This document shows, one piece after another, positions 44,051 through 53,098 of a stretch of 64,000 bases of DNA; position 1 is the stretch's first letter; each line of letters begins with the position of its first letter. The position numbers and the translations under genes were made by a program. Source of the stretch: Pseudomonas putida (GTDB lineage: Bacteria > Pseudomonadota > Gammaproteobacteria > Pseudomonadales > Pseudomonadaceae); contig NZ_CP026115.2 in assembly GCF_009883635.2 (NCBI RefSeq), forward strand, positions 1,054,001 through 1,118,000. Direction: 5' to 3'. Below the pieces are notes generated by a model that searched no databases, had not been told where the DNA came from, and saw only the letters and a program-made list of their open reading frames with translations.

Positions 44051-44733
44051 CCTTGCGCCTCCACATCGCCGCCCAAAGCCAGGTACTCGTCACGCGATAC
44101 CGCCACAAAGCGTACCCGGTCACCCGGTTGCAGAAGGCTGTAGCCCTCGCGTTCGCGGTCGAACAGCCGTACAGGCGTGCGCCCGATCAGGTTCCAGCCA
44201 CCCGGCGACACTGCGGGGTAAGCCGCAGTCTGGCGTTCGGCGATGCCGACGCTGCCGGCCGCCACGCGCTTGCGCGGGGTGCTCAGACGCGGGCTGGCCA
44301 GGCGTTCGTCCACCAGCCCCATGAAGCCGAAACCGGGGGCGAAACCAAGGGCAAACACCGGGTATTCACGCTCGCTGTGCAGGCGGATCACCTCGGCTTC
44401 GCTCAGCCCGCTGCGCGCTGCGAGCGCAGGCAGTTCCGGGCCGACGCTGGCGTGGTACCACACCGGAATATCATGGCGCCGGCCACCGCTGCCGGTGTCC
44501 GGCTGCAAGCCATCCAGCGCCTGGGTGATCAACGCCCTCGCCTCACCCGGTGGCAGATCGAACTGCACCATCAGCGTGGTGTAGGACGGCACCAGATCGA
44601 CCAAGTGCTCGCCGAACGCCGCGCTCAGGCGCTGGCTGGCGGCGAGCATCCACGGCATGTTGGCTTCGTCGATACGGTCGAACAGGCGCACCATAAAGCT
44701 GTCGATGGCCACGACTTCGATACGCAGCTTCAT
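44047..44733 (-). CDS. pxpB: 5-oxoprolinase subunit B
   Basis: A 228-residue KipI/AHS1 protein. Key blocks are [22 protein letters not shown] [20 protein letters not shown] (20), [20 protein letters not shown] (20) and [20 protein letters not shown] (20). It pairs with PxpC. Both ends overlap neighbours by 4 nt, so pxpA-pxpB-pxpC is one translationally coupled unit. Confidence 0.92.
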   Translation of the reverse strand: MKLRIEVVAIDSFMVRLFDRIDEANMPWMLAASQRLSAAFGEHLVDLVPSYTTLMVQFDLPPGEARALITQALDGLQPDTGSGGRRHDIPVWYHASVGPELPALAARSGLSEAEVIRLHSEREYPVFALGFAPGFGFMGLVDERLASPRLSTPRKRVAAGSVGIAERQTAAYPAVSPGGWNLIGRTPVRLFDREREGYSLLQPGDRVRFVAVSRDEYLALGGDVEAQG

Positions 44734-45509
44734 CGCGCCTCCAGCGCATCGAGGGCCTGGCGGATCTGCCGCACGGCTGCCACCGAGCTGTCGTTGTCGC
44801 CATGCACGCAGAGGGTGCTGGCGGCAAGCTGCAACGCGCTGCCGTCATCCGCCACCAGTGTTTCGCCGCGGGCCAGGCGCAGGGCCTGTTCGACTACCAA
44901 TGCCGGGTCATGGTGCACCGCGCCCGGCAGGCGCCGCGAGACCAGGTGGCCGCTGGCGGTGTAGGCGCGGTCGGCGAAGGCCTCGAACCACAGCGGCACG
45001 CCGATTTCATCGCCCAGAGCCTGGGCCGCGCGGTTGTCGGCAGTGGCCATGAGCATCAGCGGCAGGCCACTGCCATAGGCCGCCACGGTTTCCAGCACGG
45101 TGCGCAGCTTGAGCGGGTCGGCCATCATGTCGTTGTATAGCGCGCCGTGGGGCTTCACATATGCCACGCGGCCGCCGAGCACCTTGCAGATGCCGTCCAG
45201 GGCACCGATCTGGTAATGCAGCAGGTCGCGGATTTCTTCAGGGCTGCAGGCCATGGAGCGGCGGCCGAAGCCGACCAGGTCCGGGTAGGCCGGGTGCGCG
45301 CCGATGGTCACGCCGTGCTCCAGCGCCATGGCCACGGTGCGGCGCATGATGCTTGGGTCGCCGGCGTGGTAGCCGCAGGCGATGTTGGCGCAGTCGATGT
45401 AGGGCATGACCTCGGCATCCAGGCCCATGCGCCAGCTGCCGTAACTCTCGCCCATGTCGCAATTGAGTAGCAGGGGTTTCACCTGACGTGCTCCCGTGTC
45501 GATGTTCAT
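44730..45509 (-). CDS. pxpA: 5-oxoprolinase subunit A
   Basis: A 259-residue LamB/YcsF family protein: [20 protein letters not shown] (20) at the start, then [20 protein letters not shown] (20) and [20 protein letters not shown] (20). It is the PxpA subunit that acts with PxpBC on 5-oxoproline, a spontaneous by-product of glutamine and glutathione metabolism. It is the first pxp gene after the MFS gene, with AAGGTAGG ahead of ATG 45509. Confidence 0.94.
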   Translation of the reverse strand: MNIDTGARQVKPLLLNCDMGESYGSWRMGLDAEVMPYIDCANIACGYHAGDPSIMRRTVAMALEHGVTIGAHPAYPDLVGFGRRSMACSPEEIRDLLHYQIGALDGICKVLGGRVAYVKPHGALYNDMMADPLKLRTVLETVAAYGSGLPLMLMATADNRAAQALGDEIGVPLWFEAFADRAYTASGHLVSRRLPGAVHHDPALVVEQALRLARGETLVADDGSALQLAASTLCVHGDNDSSVAAVRQIRQALDALEAR

Positions 45510-45518
45510 AGGCCTACC

Positions 45519-46805
45519 TTAGCGCGCCTGAAGTTGTTTGCCGCGTGTTTCCGGCAAGCTCAGCGCTGCCACGATCACCACGCCATAGGACACCGCAGAG
45601 AACACGCCAATGCCCAGGCCCAAGGGGATCTTCTCGCCAAGCAGGCCGATCAGCAGCGGGAACAAGGCAGCGATGACCTTGCCGATGTTGTAACAGAAGC
45701 CCTGCCCCGAGCCACGCACCCGGGTCGGGAACAGTTCGGTCAGGAACGCGCCCATGCCGCTGAAGATGCCCGAGGCGAAGAAGCCCAGCGGGAAGCCCAG
45801 CCACAGCATCACGCCGTCACTGACCGGCATCTGCGTGTACAGCAGCACAATGATGAACGAGCCCACGGCGAACAGGATGAAGTTCTTCTTGCGCCCCAGC
45901 AGGTCGGACAGGTACGCACTGACCACATAACCGATGTAGGACCCGACAATCACCATGGCCAGGTAGCCGCCGGTGCCCAGCACGCTCAGGCCGCGCTCGT
46001 TCTTGAGGAAGGTCGGCAGCCACGAGGTGATGGCGTAGTAACCGCCCAGCGCGCCGGTGGTCAGCAGCGAGGCACGTACGGTGGTCCAGAGCATGCCGGG
46101 GGCGAAGATCTCGTAGAAATGCGACGGCGCTTCGGCGGTTTCCCCGGCCTTGGCCTGGCGATACACCTCCGGGTCCTTGACCAGGCGGCGGACGAAGATC
46201 ACGAAGATCGCCGGCACCAGGCCCAGCAGGAACAGCGCGCGCCAGGCCTGCTCCGCTGGCAGCCAGGAGAACAGCAGCGCATACAGGATTGCCGTCAGGC
46301 CCCAGCCGATGGCCCAGCCCGACTGCACCATGCCCACCGCCTTGCCGCGGTCCTGGGCCCGGATCACTTCACCGATCAGCACGGCGCCAGCGGTCCACTC
46401 GCCACCGAAACCGAAACCCATCAAGGTGCGGGCGATCAGCAGCTGTTCATAGTTCTGGGCGAAACCGCAGAGGAAGGTGAAGAAAGCGAACCACAGCACC
46501 GTCAGCTGCAGGGTGCGCACGCGGCCAATGCGGTCGGAGAGGATGCCGGCGACCCAACCACCGACGGCCGAGGCGATCAGCGTGCTGGTGTGGATCAGCC
46601 CGGCTTCTGCGGTGCTGATGCCCCAGAGCATGATCAGCGTCGGGATGACGAAGCTGAGCATCTGCGTGTCCATGCCGTCCAGGCCATAGCCGATCTTGCA
46701 GCTCCAGAATGTGCGCCGTTGTTGTTGGTCGATGTCGCGGTACCAGGCGAACGGCCCGGTCGAAGGAGGGGATTGCACCTGTTGCTGCACGCCGCTTGGG
46801 TTCAT
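45519..46805 (-). CDS. MFS transporter of the pxp operon
   Basis: A 428-residue major-facilitator protein with twelve predicted helices. It shows GYGLDGMDTQMLSFVIPTLI (20) in helix 1, DRIGRVRTLQLTVLWFAFFT (20; loop 2-3 motif), and LMGFGFGGEWTAGAVLIGEV (20), which resembles aromatic-acid/sialate-type (AAHS) transporters. It lies 9 nt upstream of pxpA on the same strand, so 5-oxoproline or a related acid is a plausible substrate (inference). ATG 46805 has a GAGG 5 nt upstream. Confidence 0.87.
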   Translation of the reverse strand: MNPSGVQQQVQSPPSTGPFAWYRDIDQQQRRTFWSCKIGYGLDGMDTQMLSFVIPTLIMLWGISTAEAGLIHTSTLIASAVGGWVAGILSDRIGRVRTLQLTVLWFAFFTFLCGFAQNYEQLLIARTLMGFGFGGEWTAGAVLIGEVIRAQDRGKAVGMVQSGWAIGWGLTAILYALLFSWLPAEQAWRALFLLGLVPAIFVIFVRRLVKDPEVYRQAKAGETAEAPSHFYEIFAPGMLWTTVRASLLTTGALGGYYAITSWLPTFLKNERGLSVLGTGGYLAMVIVGSYIGYVVSAYLSDLLGRKKNFILFAVGSFIIVLLYTQMPVSDGVMLWLGFPLGFFASGIFSGMGAFLTELFPTRVRGSGQGFCYNIGKVIAALFPLLIGLLGEKIPLGLGIGVFSAVSYGVVIVAALSLPETRGKQLQAR

Positions 46806-46934
46806 GCTTGCCTCGGCTTGTTGGTATTGTTTTATGGGCGACGTGGGGCGTCGCGGCCTGGGCGTCATGTTCAGAGGCCGTGCTGCCTGAGTCCAACGAG
46901 AAAAACCGCCGGTCTGGAACAAGAAAAACTGATC
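46806..46934. promoter_or_regulatory. divergent promoter region of the pxp operon and LysR gene
   Basis: This 129-bp gap separates the minus-strand MFS-pxpABC operon from the plus-strand LysR gene. LysR regulators usually bind such divergent regions; a clear T-N11-A palindrome was not pinned down. Confidence 0.5.
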
Positions 46935-47846
46935 ATGAACCTTCGCTTCCTCGAAACCTTTGTCTGGGTCGCCCGCCTCAAGAGCTTCCGCCTTACCGCC
47001 GAGAAGCTGTTCACCACCCAGGCCTCGGTGTCCAGCCGCATTGCCGCGCTGGAGGCCGATCTTGGGGTGAAACTGCTGCTGCGCGACTCCCGGGGTGTCA
47101 GCCTGACGCCGGAAGGCAGCAAGGTGCTGGAGTACGCCGAGCGCATGCTCGACACGGCCAAGGCCATGAAGCAGTCACTGGACAGCGACCGGGCCAAGGT
47201 CGGGCGCATTCGCGTCGGGGTGATGGACACGGTGATCCACACATGGATGAGCGCGCTGGTGGCAGAACTGACCGAGCGCTACCCGCAGGTGGAGATCGAA
47301 CTGGTCGCCGACACTGCACTGAACCTGCGCGAGCAGCTGCAGAAGGGTTTTCTTGACGTGATCCTGCAGACCGACCTGTTGCGCGAGCAATCGATCCGCA
47401 GCCAGGATCTGGCGCGCTACCCCATGGGCTGGGTGGTGGCGGCAGGCTCGGTGTACCACCGCGACTTCGCCTCACTGGCCGAGCTGGGGCGCGAGCGGAT
47501 TGTCACCTTCTCGAAGAACTCACGGCCTCACCAGGAGGTGCTCAGCCTGCTGCAGGGTGCCGGGGCCGAAGCGCCGCGTCTGAACTGCGTGAACTCGGTG
47601 GCGGCTATCACCCGCTTGCTGCGCGATGGCTTCGGGGTTGGCGCCTTGCCACCGGCCTTGGTGGATGCGGAGTTGAGCCGGGGTGAGCTGGTGTTGCTGG
47701 AGGGTTTGCAGCCGCCGCCGAGCCTGGAGCTGGTGGTGGCCTGGCAGACCGGGGTGGCGTTGGTGGATGAGGTGGTCGGCGTGTGCCGGCAGGTGCTGGA
47801 GCGGTATGCCCGGGATGTGGGTGGGCAGCGGATTGTGTTGGTCTGA
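46935..47846 (+). CDS. LysR family regulator
   Basis: A 303-residue LysR-type regulator: MNLRFLETFVWVARLKSFRL (20) and the helix-turn-helix TAEKLFTTQASVSSRIAALE (20), followed by an effector-binding domain (RVGVMDTVIHTWMSALVAEL, 20; RLLRDGFGVGALPPALVDAE, 20). It is divergent from the MFS-pxpABC operon and is the probable regulator of 5-oxoproline use. Confidence 0.92.
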   Translation: MNLRFLETFVWVARLKSFRLTAEKLFTTQASVSSRIAALEADLGVKLLLRDSRGVSLTPEGSKVLEYAERMLDTAKAMKQSLDSDRAKVGRIRVGVMDTVIHTWMSALVAELTERYPQVEIELVADTALNLREQLQKGFLDVILQTDLLREQSIRSQDLARYPMGWVVAAGSVYHRDFASLAELGRERIVTFSKNSRPHQEVLSLLQGAGAEAPRLNCVNSVAAITRLLRDGFGVGALPPALVDAELSRGELVLLEGLQPPPSLELVVAWQTGVALVDEVVGVCRQVLERYARDVGGQRIVLV

Positions 47847-47861
47847 CAGTTTTACTTCGCC

Positions 47862-47968
47862 TGCGCCGGCCTCTTCGCGGGACAAGCCCGCTCCCACAGG
47901 TAAATCGCAGCCCTCAGAACTGTAAGCGATCTGTGGGAGCGGGCTTGTCCCGCGAAGGGGCCGGCACA
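47862..47968. repeat. paired REP element
   Basis: Inverted REP units 47862-47899 and about 47931-47968, core GCGGGACAAGCCCGCTCC, between the convergent LysR and DUF2937 genes. Confidence 0.88.
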
Positions 47969-47982
47969 GGCATATGGAGCAA

Positions 47983-48504
47983 TCAGCGCCAGCTCTCTTT
48001 CACCGCCTTGCGCCGCCCACCCAGGATCACCCAACCAATCCCCAGCAACAAGCTCTCGACCACGAAAGCCAGCACAAACCCGGCCCCGACACCCCAGCCA
48101 ATCGCTTCGGGCACCAGCAGAATCTGGTAGCTGTAGCCCTTGAGCGTCTCTTCGCGCAGTTGCGGCTCCGGCTGCACCAGCACATGCCAGGTCCGACTCA
48201 TCCAGGAGCCTTGCAGCGCCTGCCATTCGTCTTCCAGCAGCTGATTGCGAATCAGCAGGCTCTCGATGCTGTTGGCGTCACTGAGAAACACCGGGTCGTC
48301 ACTGGTCCGGTAATGCCGCACCAGCGCCTGCAGGTCGCCGTTGAAAAAGCGCTCGGCGGTCTGCTTGAAGCCGTCCAGCGCCTGGCGCGATTCGAACAGG
48401 TGCGCCTCGGCCCGCTGGCTGTAGTCCTTGACCAGCCCAGGCACCTGGATACCGGCCAGCAGGCCGAAGGTGAACAGCAGCAAACGCAGGTAACTTCTGA
48501 ACAT
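47983..48504 (-). CDS. DUF2937 membrane protein
   Basis: A 173-residue protein with an N-terminal membrane helix (YLRLLLFTFGLLAGIQVPGL, 20), a central soluble helical part and a C-terminal helix (WGVGAGFVLAFVVESLLLGI, 20). The layout matches DUF2937, which has no known function. AAGGA precedes ATG 48504. The class II amidotransferase gene lies 9 nt upstream, so both are probably co-transcribed. Confidence 0.82.
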   Translation of the reverse strand: MFRSYLRLLLFTFGLLAGIQVPGLVKDYSQRAEAHLFESRQALDGFKQTAERFFNGDLQALVRHYRTSDDPVFLSDANSIESLLIRNQLLEDEWQALQGSWMSRTWHVLVQPEPQLREETLKGYSYQILLVPEAIGWGVGAGFVLAFVVESLLLGIGWVILGGRRKAVKESWR

Positions 48505-48513
48505 GCAGCGTCC

Positions 48514-49287
48514 TTAGCTCTGGCCTTGCACAACGCACTCGCCGTGTCGCCACAGGCCCCATTGGCCGGGTTCGTAGCGCCGCCAGGTCTCGTTCTCGGT
48601 CAAGGCCTCGGTGGCGATCACCGTGACCACGTCATTGGGGGTGGTCTCGGTGTGAAAATCGACGATCAGGTCGACATCCTTCAAACGGGCGGCACCAAAC
48701 GGCGCACGCCGGGTAATGTGTACCAGCTTGGTCGAGCAGAAGCAGAACAACCAATCGCCGTCGCTGAGCAGGCAGTTGAACACGCCCTTGCCGCGATACT
48801 CGGCACAGGCTTCGACCAGCACCGGCAGCAGCTGTTCCACCTCGACCGGCTCGGGGAAGGCCGCGCGGATGCGGTTGAGCAGGTCGCAGAAGGCGGCCTC
48901 GCTGTCGGTGTCGCCTACCGGGCGATAGAACGTCCCTTCGCCCTTGAAGTCGCCAAGTTGGCCGTTGTGCGCGAAGCACCAGTTGCGGCCCCACATTTCG
49001 CGGACGAACGGGTGGGTGTTGGACAGGCATACCCGGCCGACGTTGGCCTGGCGGATATGGCCGATCACCACTTCACTCTTGATCGGGTAACGCTGCACCA
49101 GGTTGGCGACTTCCGACTCACTGCTCGCGGCTGGGTCCTGGAACAGGCGCAGGCCGCGCCCTTCGTAAAAGCCGATGCCCCAGCCATCGCGGTGCGGGCC
49201 GGTACGCCCGCCGCGCTGCATCAGGCCGGTGAAGCTGAAGACGATGTCGGTGGGGACGTTGGCACTCATGCCCAGCAGTTCGCACAT
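48514..49287 (-). CDS. class II glutamine amidotransferase (YafJ type)
   Basis: A 257-residue N-terminal nucleophile glutaminase. The catalytic cysteine follows the initiator Met directly (MCELLGMSANVPTDIVFSFT, 20). GPHRDGWGIGFYEGRGLRLF (20), IGHIRQANVGRV and the FAHNGQLGDFKGEGTF block complete the glutaminase site. No synthetase domain is attached, so it is a stand-alone amidase of unknown partner. The GGAGA site precedes ATG 49287. Confidence 0.9.
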   Translation of the reverse strand: MCELLGMSANVPTDIVFSFTGLMQRGGRTGPHRDGWGIGFYEGRGLRLFQDPAASSESEVANLVQRYPIKSEVVIGHIRQANVGRVCLSNTHPFVREMWGRNWCFAHNGQLGDFKGEGTFYRPVGDTDSEAAFCDLLNRIRAAFPEPVEVEQLLPVLVEACAEYRGKGVFNCLLSDGDWLFCFCSTKLVHITRRAPFGAARLKDVDLIVDFHTETTPNDVVTVIATEALTENETWRRYEPGQWGLWRHGECVVQGQS

Positions 49288-49301
49288 GGGGGTGTCTCCG
49301 C

Positions 49302-49802
49302 TTACAGGCGTGGCTCGACCCGGCCGCGGCCACCGCTCGGTGCGGCAGGTGGCGGGTCGTCGCGGTAACGGTCATGGCGCTCGGCGGCCATTGGCGCGCC
49401 AGCGGTGACTGCATTGTCCTCGGCGGCACGGCGCTGGGCGGCGGCTTCGGCCTGTGCGCGGCGCTCGCGGGCGCGCTTTTCAAGCGGCCAGCGGATCAGC
49501 ACGAAGACGATGTACAAGGCGAAGGCGATCATGCCGTACATGGCGAAATCGGAGATCGCCCGCCAGGCGTTGTTGCCGACTTTGAACGCAAGGTCCAGGG
49601 CGGTGATGGCGATCGCCGGGGCGAAGCTGTCCTTGACCGGGTCGACGATGGTCGGGGTCAGCAGCAGCACCGCCAGGATCACCCGCAGCGGTTCACGCAG
49701 CCAGCGCCACATCCAGCCGGTGAGTTTGAATCCCACCAGCAGGCAACCCAGGGCGGCGACAGCGTAGAGGCCCCAGGCGAAGGTGTAGTCGTTCTCGATC
49801 AT
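49302..49802 (-). CDS. small membrane protein, 166 residues
   Basis: Three predicted membrane helices (WGLYAVAALGCLLVGFKLTG, 20; LRVILAVLLLTPTIVDPV; FAMYGMIAFALYIVFVLIRW, 20) and a C-terminal charged/Pro-rich tail with many Ala and Arg (KRARERRAQAEAAAQRRAAE, 20). I recall similar short Pseudomonas proteins labelled 'MFS transporter' in databases, which this cannot be given its size. Function is unknown. It is 14 nt upstream of the amidotransferase on the same strand and divergent from the oligopeptidase. Confidence 0.78.
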   Translation of the reverse strand: MIENDYTFAWGLYAVAALGCLLVGFKLTGWMWRWLREPLRVILAVLLLTPTIVDPVKDSFAPAIAITALDLAFKVGNNAWRAISDFAMYGMIAFALYIVFVLIRWPLEKRARERRAQAEAAAQRRAAEDNAVTAGAPMAAERHDRYRDDPPPAAPSGGRGRVEPRL

Positions 49803-49893
49803 GGTGTTCGTGCAAGCCAGGCAAAGAGATGCCTATGATAAACACTTTTCAGGGCGCAGACAGCGTCTCCCTGTCCCGGTCAAGAGATCCCCG

Positions 49894-51936
49894 ATGCCAA
49901 CCAAGCCCCAGCCCCCCATTGCCCGCCAGGACCAGGCCGCCGATCCCTACGCCTGGCTGCAACAGCGCGACACCCCGCAAGTGCTCGATTACCTGCAGGC
50001 GGAAAACGCCTATCAGGAGGCCTGCCTGGCCGACCAGGCGCCACTGCGCGAGCAGTTGTTCGAAGAGATCAAGGGCCGCATCCTCGAAACCGACCTGTCG
50101 CTGCCCTCGCCCTGGGGCCCGTACCTCTATTACACCCGCACCACCGCGGGCGACGAGTACCCGCGCCACTACCGCTGCCCGCGCCCGGCGGACGACTCCA
50201 ACACAGTCGATGAAAGCCAGGAACAACTGCTGCTCGACCCCAATGCCCTGGCCAACGGTGGCTTCCTGTCGCTGGGCGCGTTCAGTGTCAGCCCCGACCA
50301 CCGCCTGCTGGCCTACAGCCTCGACACCAGCGGCGACGAAATCTACAGCCTGTACGTCAAGGACCTGACCAGCGGCAACCTGGCCGCCCTGCCCTTCGAC
50401 GACTGCGACGGCAGCATGACCTGGGCCAACGACAGCCAGACGCTGTTCTTCGCCGAACTGGACGATACCCACCGCCCCTGGCGCCTGCGCCGCCACACCC
50501 TTGGCGAGGCCGATGCGACCACGGTGTTCGAAGAAGCCGACGGCCGCTTCTTCCTGCACTGTTACCGCACCAGCTCCGAGCGCCAGCTGGTGCTGCTGCT
50601 CAACAGCAAGACCACCAGCGAGGCCTGGGTGCTCGACGCCTCAACGCCCCAAGCGGCATTCACCTGCCTGGCGCCACGGGTCGAGGGCCACGAGTACTTC
50701 CCTGACCACGGCCAGCTCGACGGCCAGTGGCGCTGGTTCATCCGGACCAATCAGGACGGCATCAACTTCGCCCTCTGCCATGCCCCGGCCACCCCGGTCC
50801 CGAGCCGCGACCAGTGGCAGGTGCTGGTGCCGCACCGCGACGACATCATGCTCGAGGGCCTGAGCCTGAATGCCGAGGCGCTGACCCTAAGCCTGCGTGA
50901 AGGCGGCCTGCCGATCATCGAAGTACGCCCGCAGGGGCTGGCTCCCTACCGCGTCGAGTTACCCGATGCGGCCTATAGCCTGTACGTGCAAGACAGCCTG
51001 GAGTTTGCCAGCCGCCGTGTGCGCCTGCGCTATGAGGCGCTCAACCGCCCAGCCCAGGTGCGCCAGCTGGAGCTGGCCACGGGCGCCCAGGAAGTGCTCA
51101 AGCAGACGCCGGTGCTCGGCCAGTTCGACGCCGACGACTACGTCAGCCAGCGCCTGTGGGCCACCGCGCCGGACGGCACCCAGGTACCGATCAGCCTGGT
51201 GCGCCGCCGCCAAGACCAGGGCAAGACCGTGCCGCTCTACCTGTATGGTTATGGCGCCTACGGCGAAAGCCTCGACCCGTGGTTCTCCCATGCCCGCCTG
51301 AGCCTGCTGCAACGCGGCGTGGCCTTTGCCATCGCCCACGTGCGCGGCGGCGGCGAGCTGGGTGAAGCCTGGTACCGCGCTGGCAAGCAGGAACACAAGC
51401 ACAACACCTTCAGCGACTTCATCGCCTGCGCCGAACACCTGATCGCTGAGGGTGTGACCGCGCCAGAGCGCCTGGCCATCAGCGGCGGCAGCGCTGGCGG
51501 CCTGCTGATGGGCGCGGTGCTCAACCTGCGCCCGGAACTGTTCCGCTGCGCCATCGCCGAGGTACCGTTCGTCGACGTGCTCAATACCATGCTCGACCCC
51601 GAGCTGCCGTTGACCGTCACCGAGTACGACGAATGGGGCAACCCCGAGGAGCCCGAGGTGTACGCGCGCATCAAGGCGTACGCGCCCTATGAAAATGTCA
51701 GCGCCCAGGCCTACCCGGCCATGCTGGTGGTGGCCGGCTACAACGACAGCCGCGTGCAGTACTGGGAGGCGGCCAAGTGGGTGGCTCGCCTGCGCACACG
51801 CAAGACCGACGACAACCTGCTGCTGCTCAAGACCGAGATGGGCGCCGGGCATGGCGGGATGAGCGGGCGGTATCAGGGGCTGCGCGATGTGGCGCTGGAA
51901 TATGCGTTTGTGTTTGGGGAGCTGGGGGTGGTGTGA
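49894..51936 (+). CDS. ptrB: prolyl-oligopeptidase family peptidase, oligopeptidase B type
   Basis: A 680-residue S9A serine peptidase with an N-terminal beta-propeller and a C-terminal alpha/beta-hydrolase domain. The catalytic serine is in LAISGGSAGGLLMGAVLN, the Asp in VVAGYNDSRVQYWEA and the His in MGAGHGGMSGR. The propeller blocks (SVSPDHRLLAYSLDTSGDEI, 20) and the conserved RGGGELGEAWYRAG are also present. Oligopeptidase B cuts short peptides after Arg/Lys. ATG 49894 (MPTKPQPPIARQ) fits the family's start; 92 bp separate it from the divergent membrane-protein gene. Confidence 0.93.
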   Translation: MPTKPQPPIARQDQAADPYAWLQQRDTPQVLDYLQAENAYQEACLADQAPLREQLFEEIKGRILETDLSLPSPWGPYLYYTRTTAGDEYPRHYRCPRPADDSNTVDESQEQLLLDPNALANGGFLSLGAFSVSPDHRLLAYSLDTSGDEIYSLYVKDLTSGNLAALPFDDCDGSMTWANDSQTLFFAELDDTHRPWRLRRHTLGEADATTVFEEADGRFFLHCYRTSSERQLVLLLNSKTTSEAWVLDASTPQAAFTCLAPRVEGHEYFPDHGQLDGQWRWFIRTNQDGINFALCHAPATPVPSRDQWQVLVPHRDDIMLEGLSLNAEALTLSLREGGLPIIEVRPQGLAPYRVELPDAAYSLYVQDSLEFASRRVRLRYEALNRPAQVRQLELATGAQEVLKQTPVLGQFDADDYVSQRLWATAPDGTQVPISLVRRRQDQGKTVPLYLYGYGAYGESLDPWFSHARLSLLQRGVAFAIAHVRGGGELGEAWYRAGKQEHKHNTFSDFIACAEHLIAEGVTAPERLAISGGSAGGLLMGAVLNLRPELFRCAIAEVPFVDVLNTMLDPELPLTVTEYDEWGNPEEPEVYARIKAYAPYENVSAQAYPAMLVVAGYNDSRVQYWEAAKWVARLRTRKTDDNLLLLKTEMGAGHGGMSGRYQGLRDVALEYAFVFGELGVV

Positions 51937-51966
51937 GGGTTCGAAGGGTTCGCCGTTAGGTTTTCA

Positions 51967-52210
51967 GCGCCTGTGAGACCGAGCGCCGCCCGCGCGGCGC
52001 ATCGCGAGCTTTGCTCGCTCCTACGTTTGTTTCGGGCCAGTTACTCCTGGAGAATTTGCGCGCGAACGCTTTGGCGCATGGCGCGATATTGCGTCGTACC
52101 ATCAAGGCGGTCGCGCGCATCTGGCGCAGGCGTTACTGGCCAAAAACAAACGTAGGAGCGAGCAAAGCTCGCGATGCGCCGCGCGGGCGGCGCTCGATCT
52201 CGCAGACGCC
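51967..52210. repeat. fold-back repeat element, copy B
   Basis: About 244 nt, left arm ending at 52040 and right arm starting at 52136, with a 95-nt centre closely matching copy A at 22777-23047 (shared GCGCGATATTGCGTCGTACC, 20). The outer ends are more diverged than in copy A and lack its outermost 15 nt of arm. It lies 30 nt after the oligopeptidase gene. Confidence 0.85.
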
Positions 52211-52230
52211 AAATAACTAAAGGCAAACCC

Positions 52231-52509
52231 TTAGTCATCCTGCGCAGGCGCCTTCGGTGGTTCCTGGCGCAGGCCAGGCAAGTCCTGGTCCTTCGGCGGC
52301 CCCGGTACCGGCATCGGCGGTAGCAGCGGCCCGCCCGGAGTGCTGTCGTAGGCCTTGGGCGGCGTGCTCGGGGTAATCTGCGGGTAAGGCGTGGGCGTCG
52401 GCGTGCCCGGCGCACCGGGTACCGGGGTGTTCAGCCGTGGTGGCGTGCCTGCCGCTTCGGCCAGGGGCATGGCGGCGACTAGCAGCGCGGCGAGGATCGC
52501 GTGGAACAT
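52231..52509 (-). CDS. small proline-rich exported protein
   Basis: A 92-residue protein with a signal peptide (MFHAILAALLVAAMPLAEAA, cut about residue 20) and an extreme proline/threonine-rich mature part (PGAPGTPTPTPYPQITPSTP, 20; PLLPPMPVPGPPKDQDLPGL, 20). No domain is recognised; such proteins can act as extended periplasmic spacers. A strong AGGAGG lies 7 nt ahead of ATG 52509, which argues that it is really expressed; longer upstream frames read through that site. Confidence 0.75.
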   Translation of the reverse strand: MFHAILAALLVAAMPLAEAAGTPPRLNTPVPGAPGTPTPTPYPQITPSTPPKAYDSTPGGPLLPPMPVPGPPKDQDLPGLRQEPPKAPAQDD

Positions 52510-52641
52510 CAGCAACCTCCTGTCGGGAACCTCTCTACAGGCTACGCCGATATTCGAGTTTTCGCCTGTCCGCCTGCCCTGCAAGCGCGCTAGACTCAAT
52601 GGCATAACCGTCATCTGCCTGATCAGAACAAAGGAAACACC

Positions 52642-53013
52642 ATGAGTTCGGCTTCCACCTCCGCCGCCACCGCCCGCCTCGATCGCATCCTCGCCGACGC
52701 CAAGCGCGACAAGGAGATGGGCTACCGCGACAAGGCCCTGAAAATGTACCCGCACGTGTGCGGCCGCTGCGCCCGCGAGTTCTCTGGCAAGCGCCTGAGC
52801 GAGCTGACCGTGCACCACCGTGACCACAACCACGACAACAACCCGCAGGACGGCTCCAACTGGGAGCTGCTGTGCCTGTACTGCCACGACAACGAGCACT
52901 CGCGCTACACCGATCAACAGTATTTCAGCGAAGGCTCGACCAGCACCCCGAGCATCGCCAAGGCCACCCATAACCCGTTCGCCGGGCTGGCAGGCATGCT
53001 CAAGAAAGACTGA
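52642..53013 (+). CDS. yajD: YajD family HNH nuclease
   Basis: A 123-residue HNH-endonuclease-fold protein. CGRCAREFSGKRLSELTVHH (20) carries the first Cys pair and the HH of the catalytic motif, and NWELLCLYCHDNEHSRYTDQ (20) carries the second Cys pair and the N/H residues. YajD proteins are conserved, with uncharacterised activity. AAAGGAAA precedes ATG 52642. Confidence 0.9.
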   Translation: MSSASTSAATARLDRILADAKRDKEMGYRDKALKMYPHVCGRCAREFSGKRLSELTVHHRDHNHDNNPQDGSNWELLCLYCHDNEHSRYTDQQYFSEGSTSTPSIAKATHNPFAGLAGMLKKD

Positions 53014-53098
53014 TCGTCGCGACCGCTGTCTGCAAATCCCCGCCGTCGCCGGCAAGCCCGTATAATCGCGCTCTTTTTTTCGCGAAGGGCCCCGGCAC

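Noticed and set aside
45534..46934. Plus-strand extension of the LysR frame through the MFS gene
   Set aside because: The part before 46935 is antisense of the transporter gene; MNLRFLETFVWV at 46935 is the standard LysR start.
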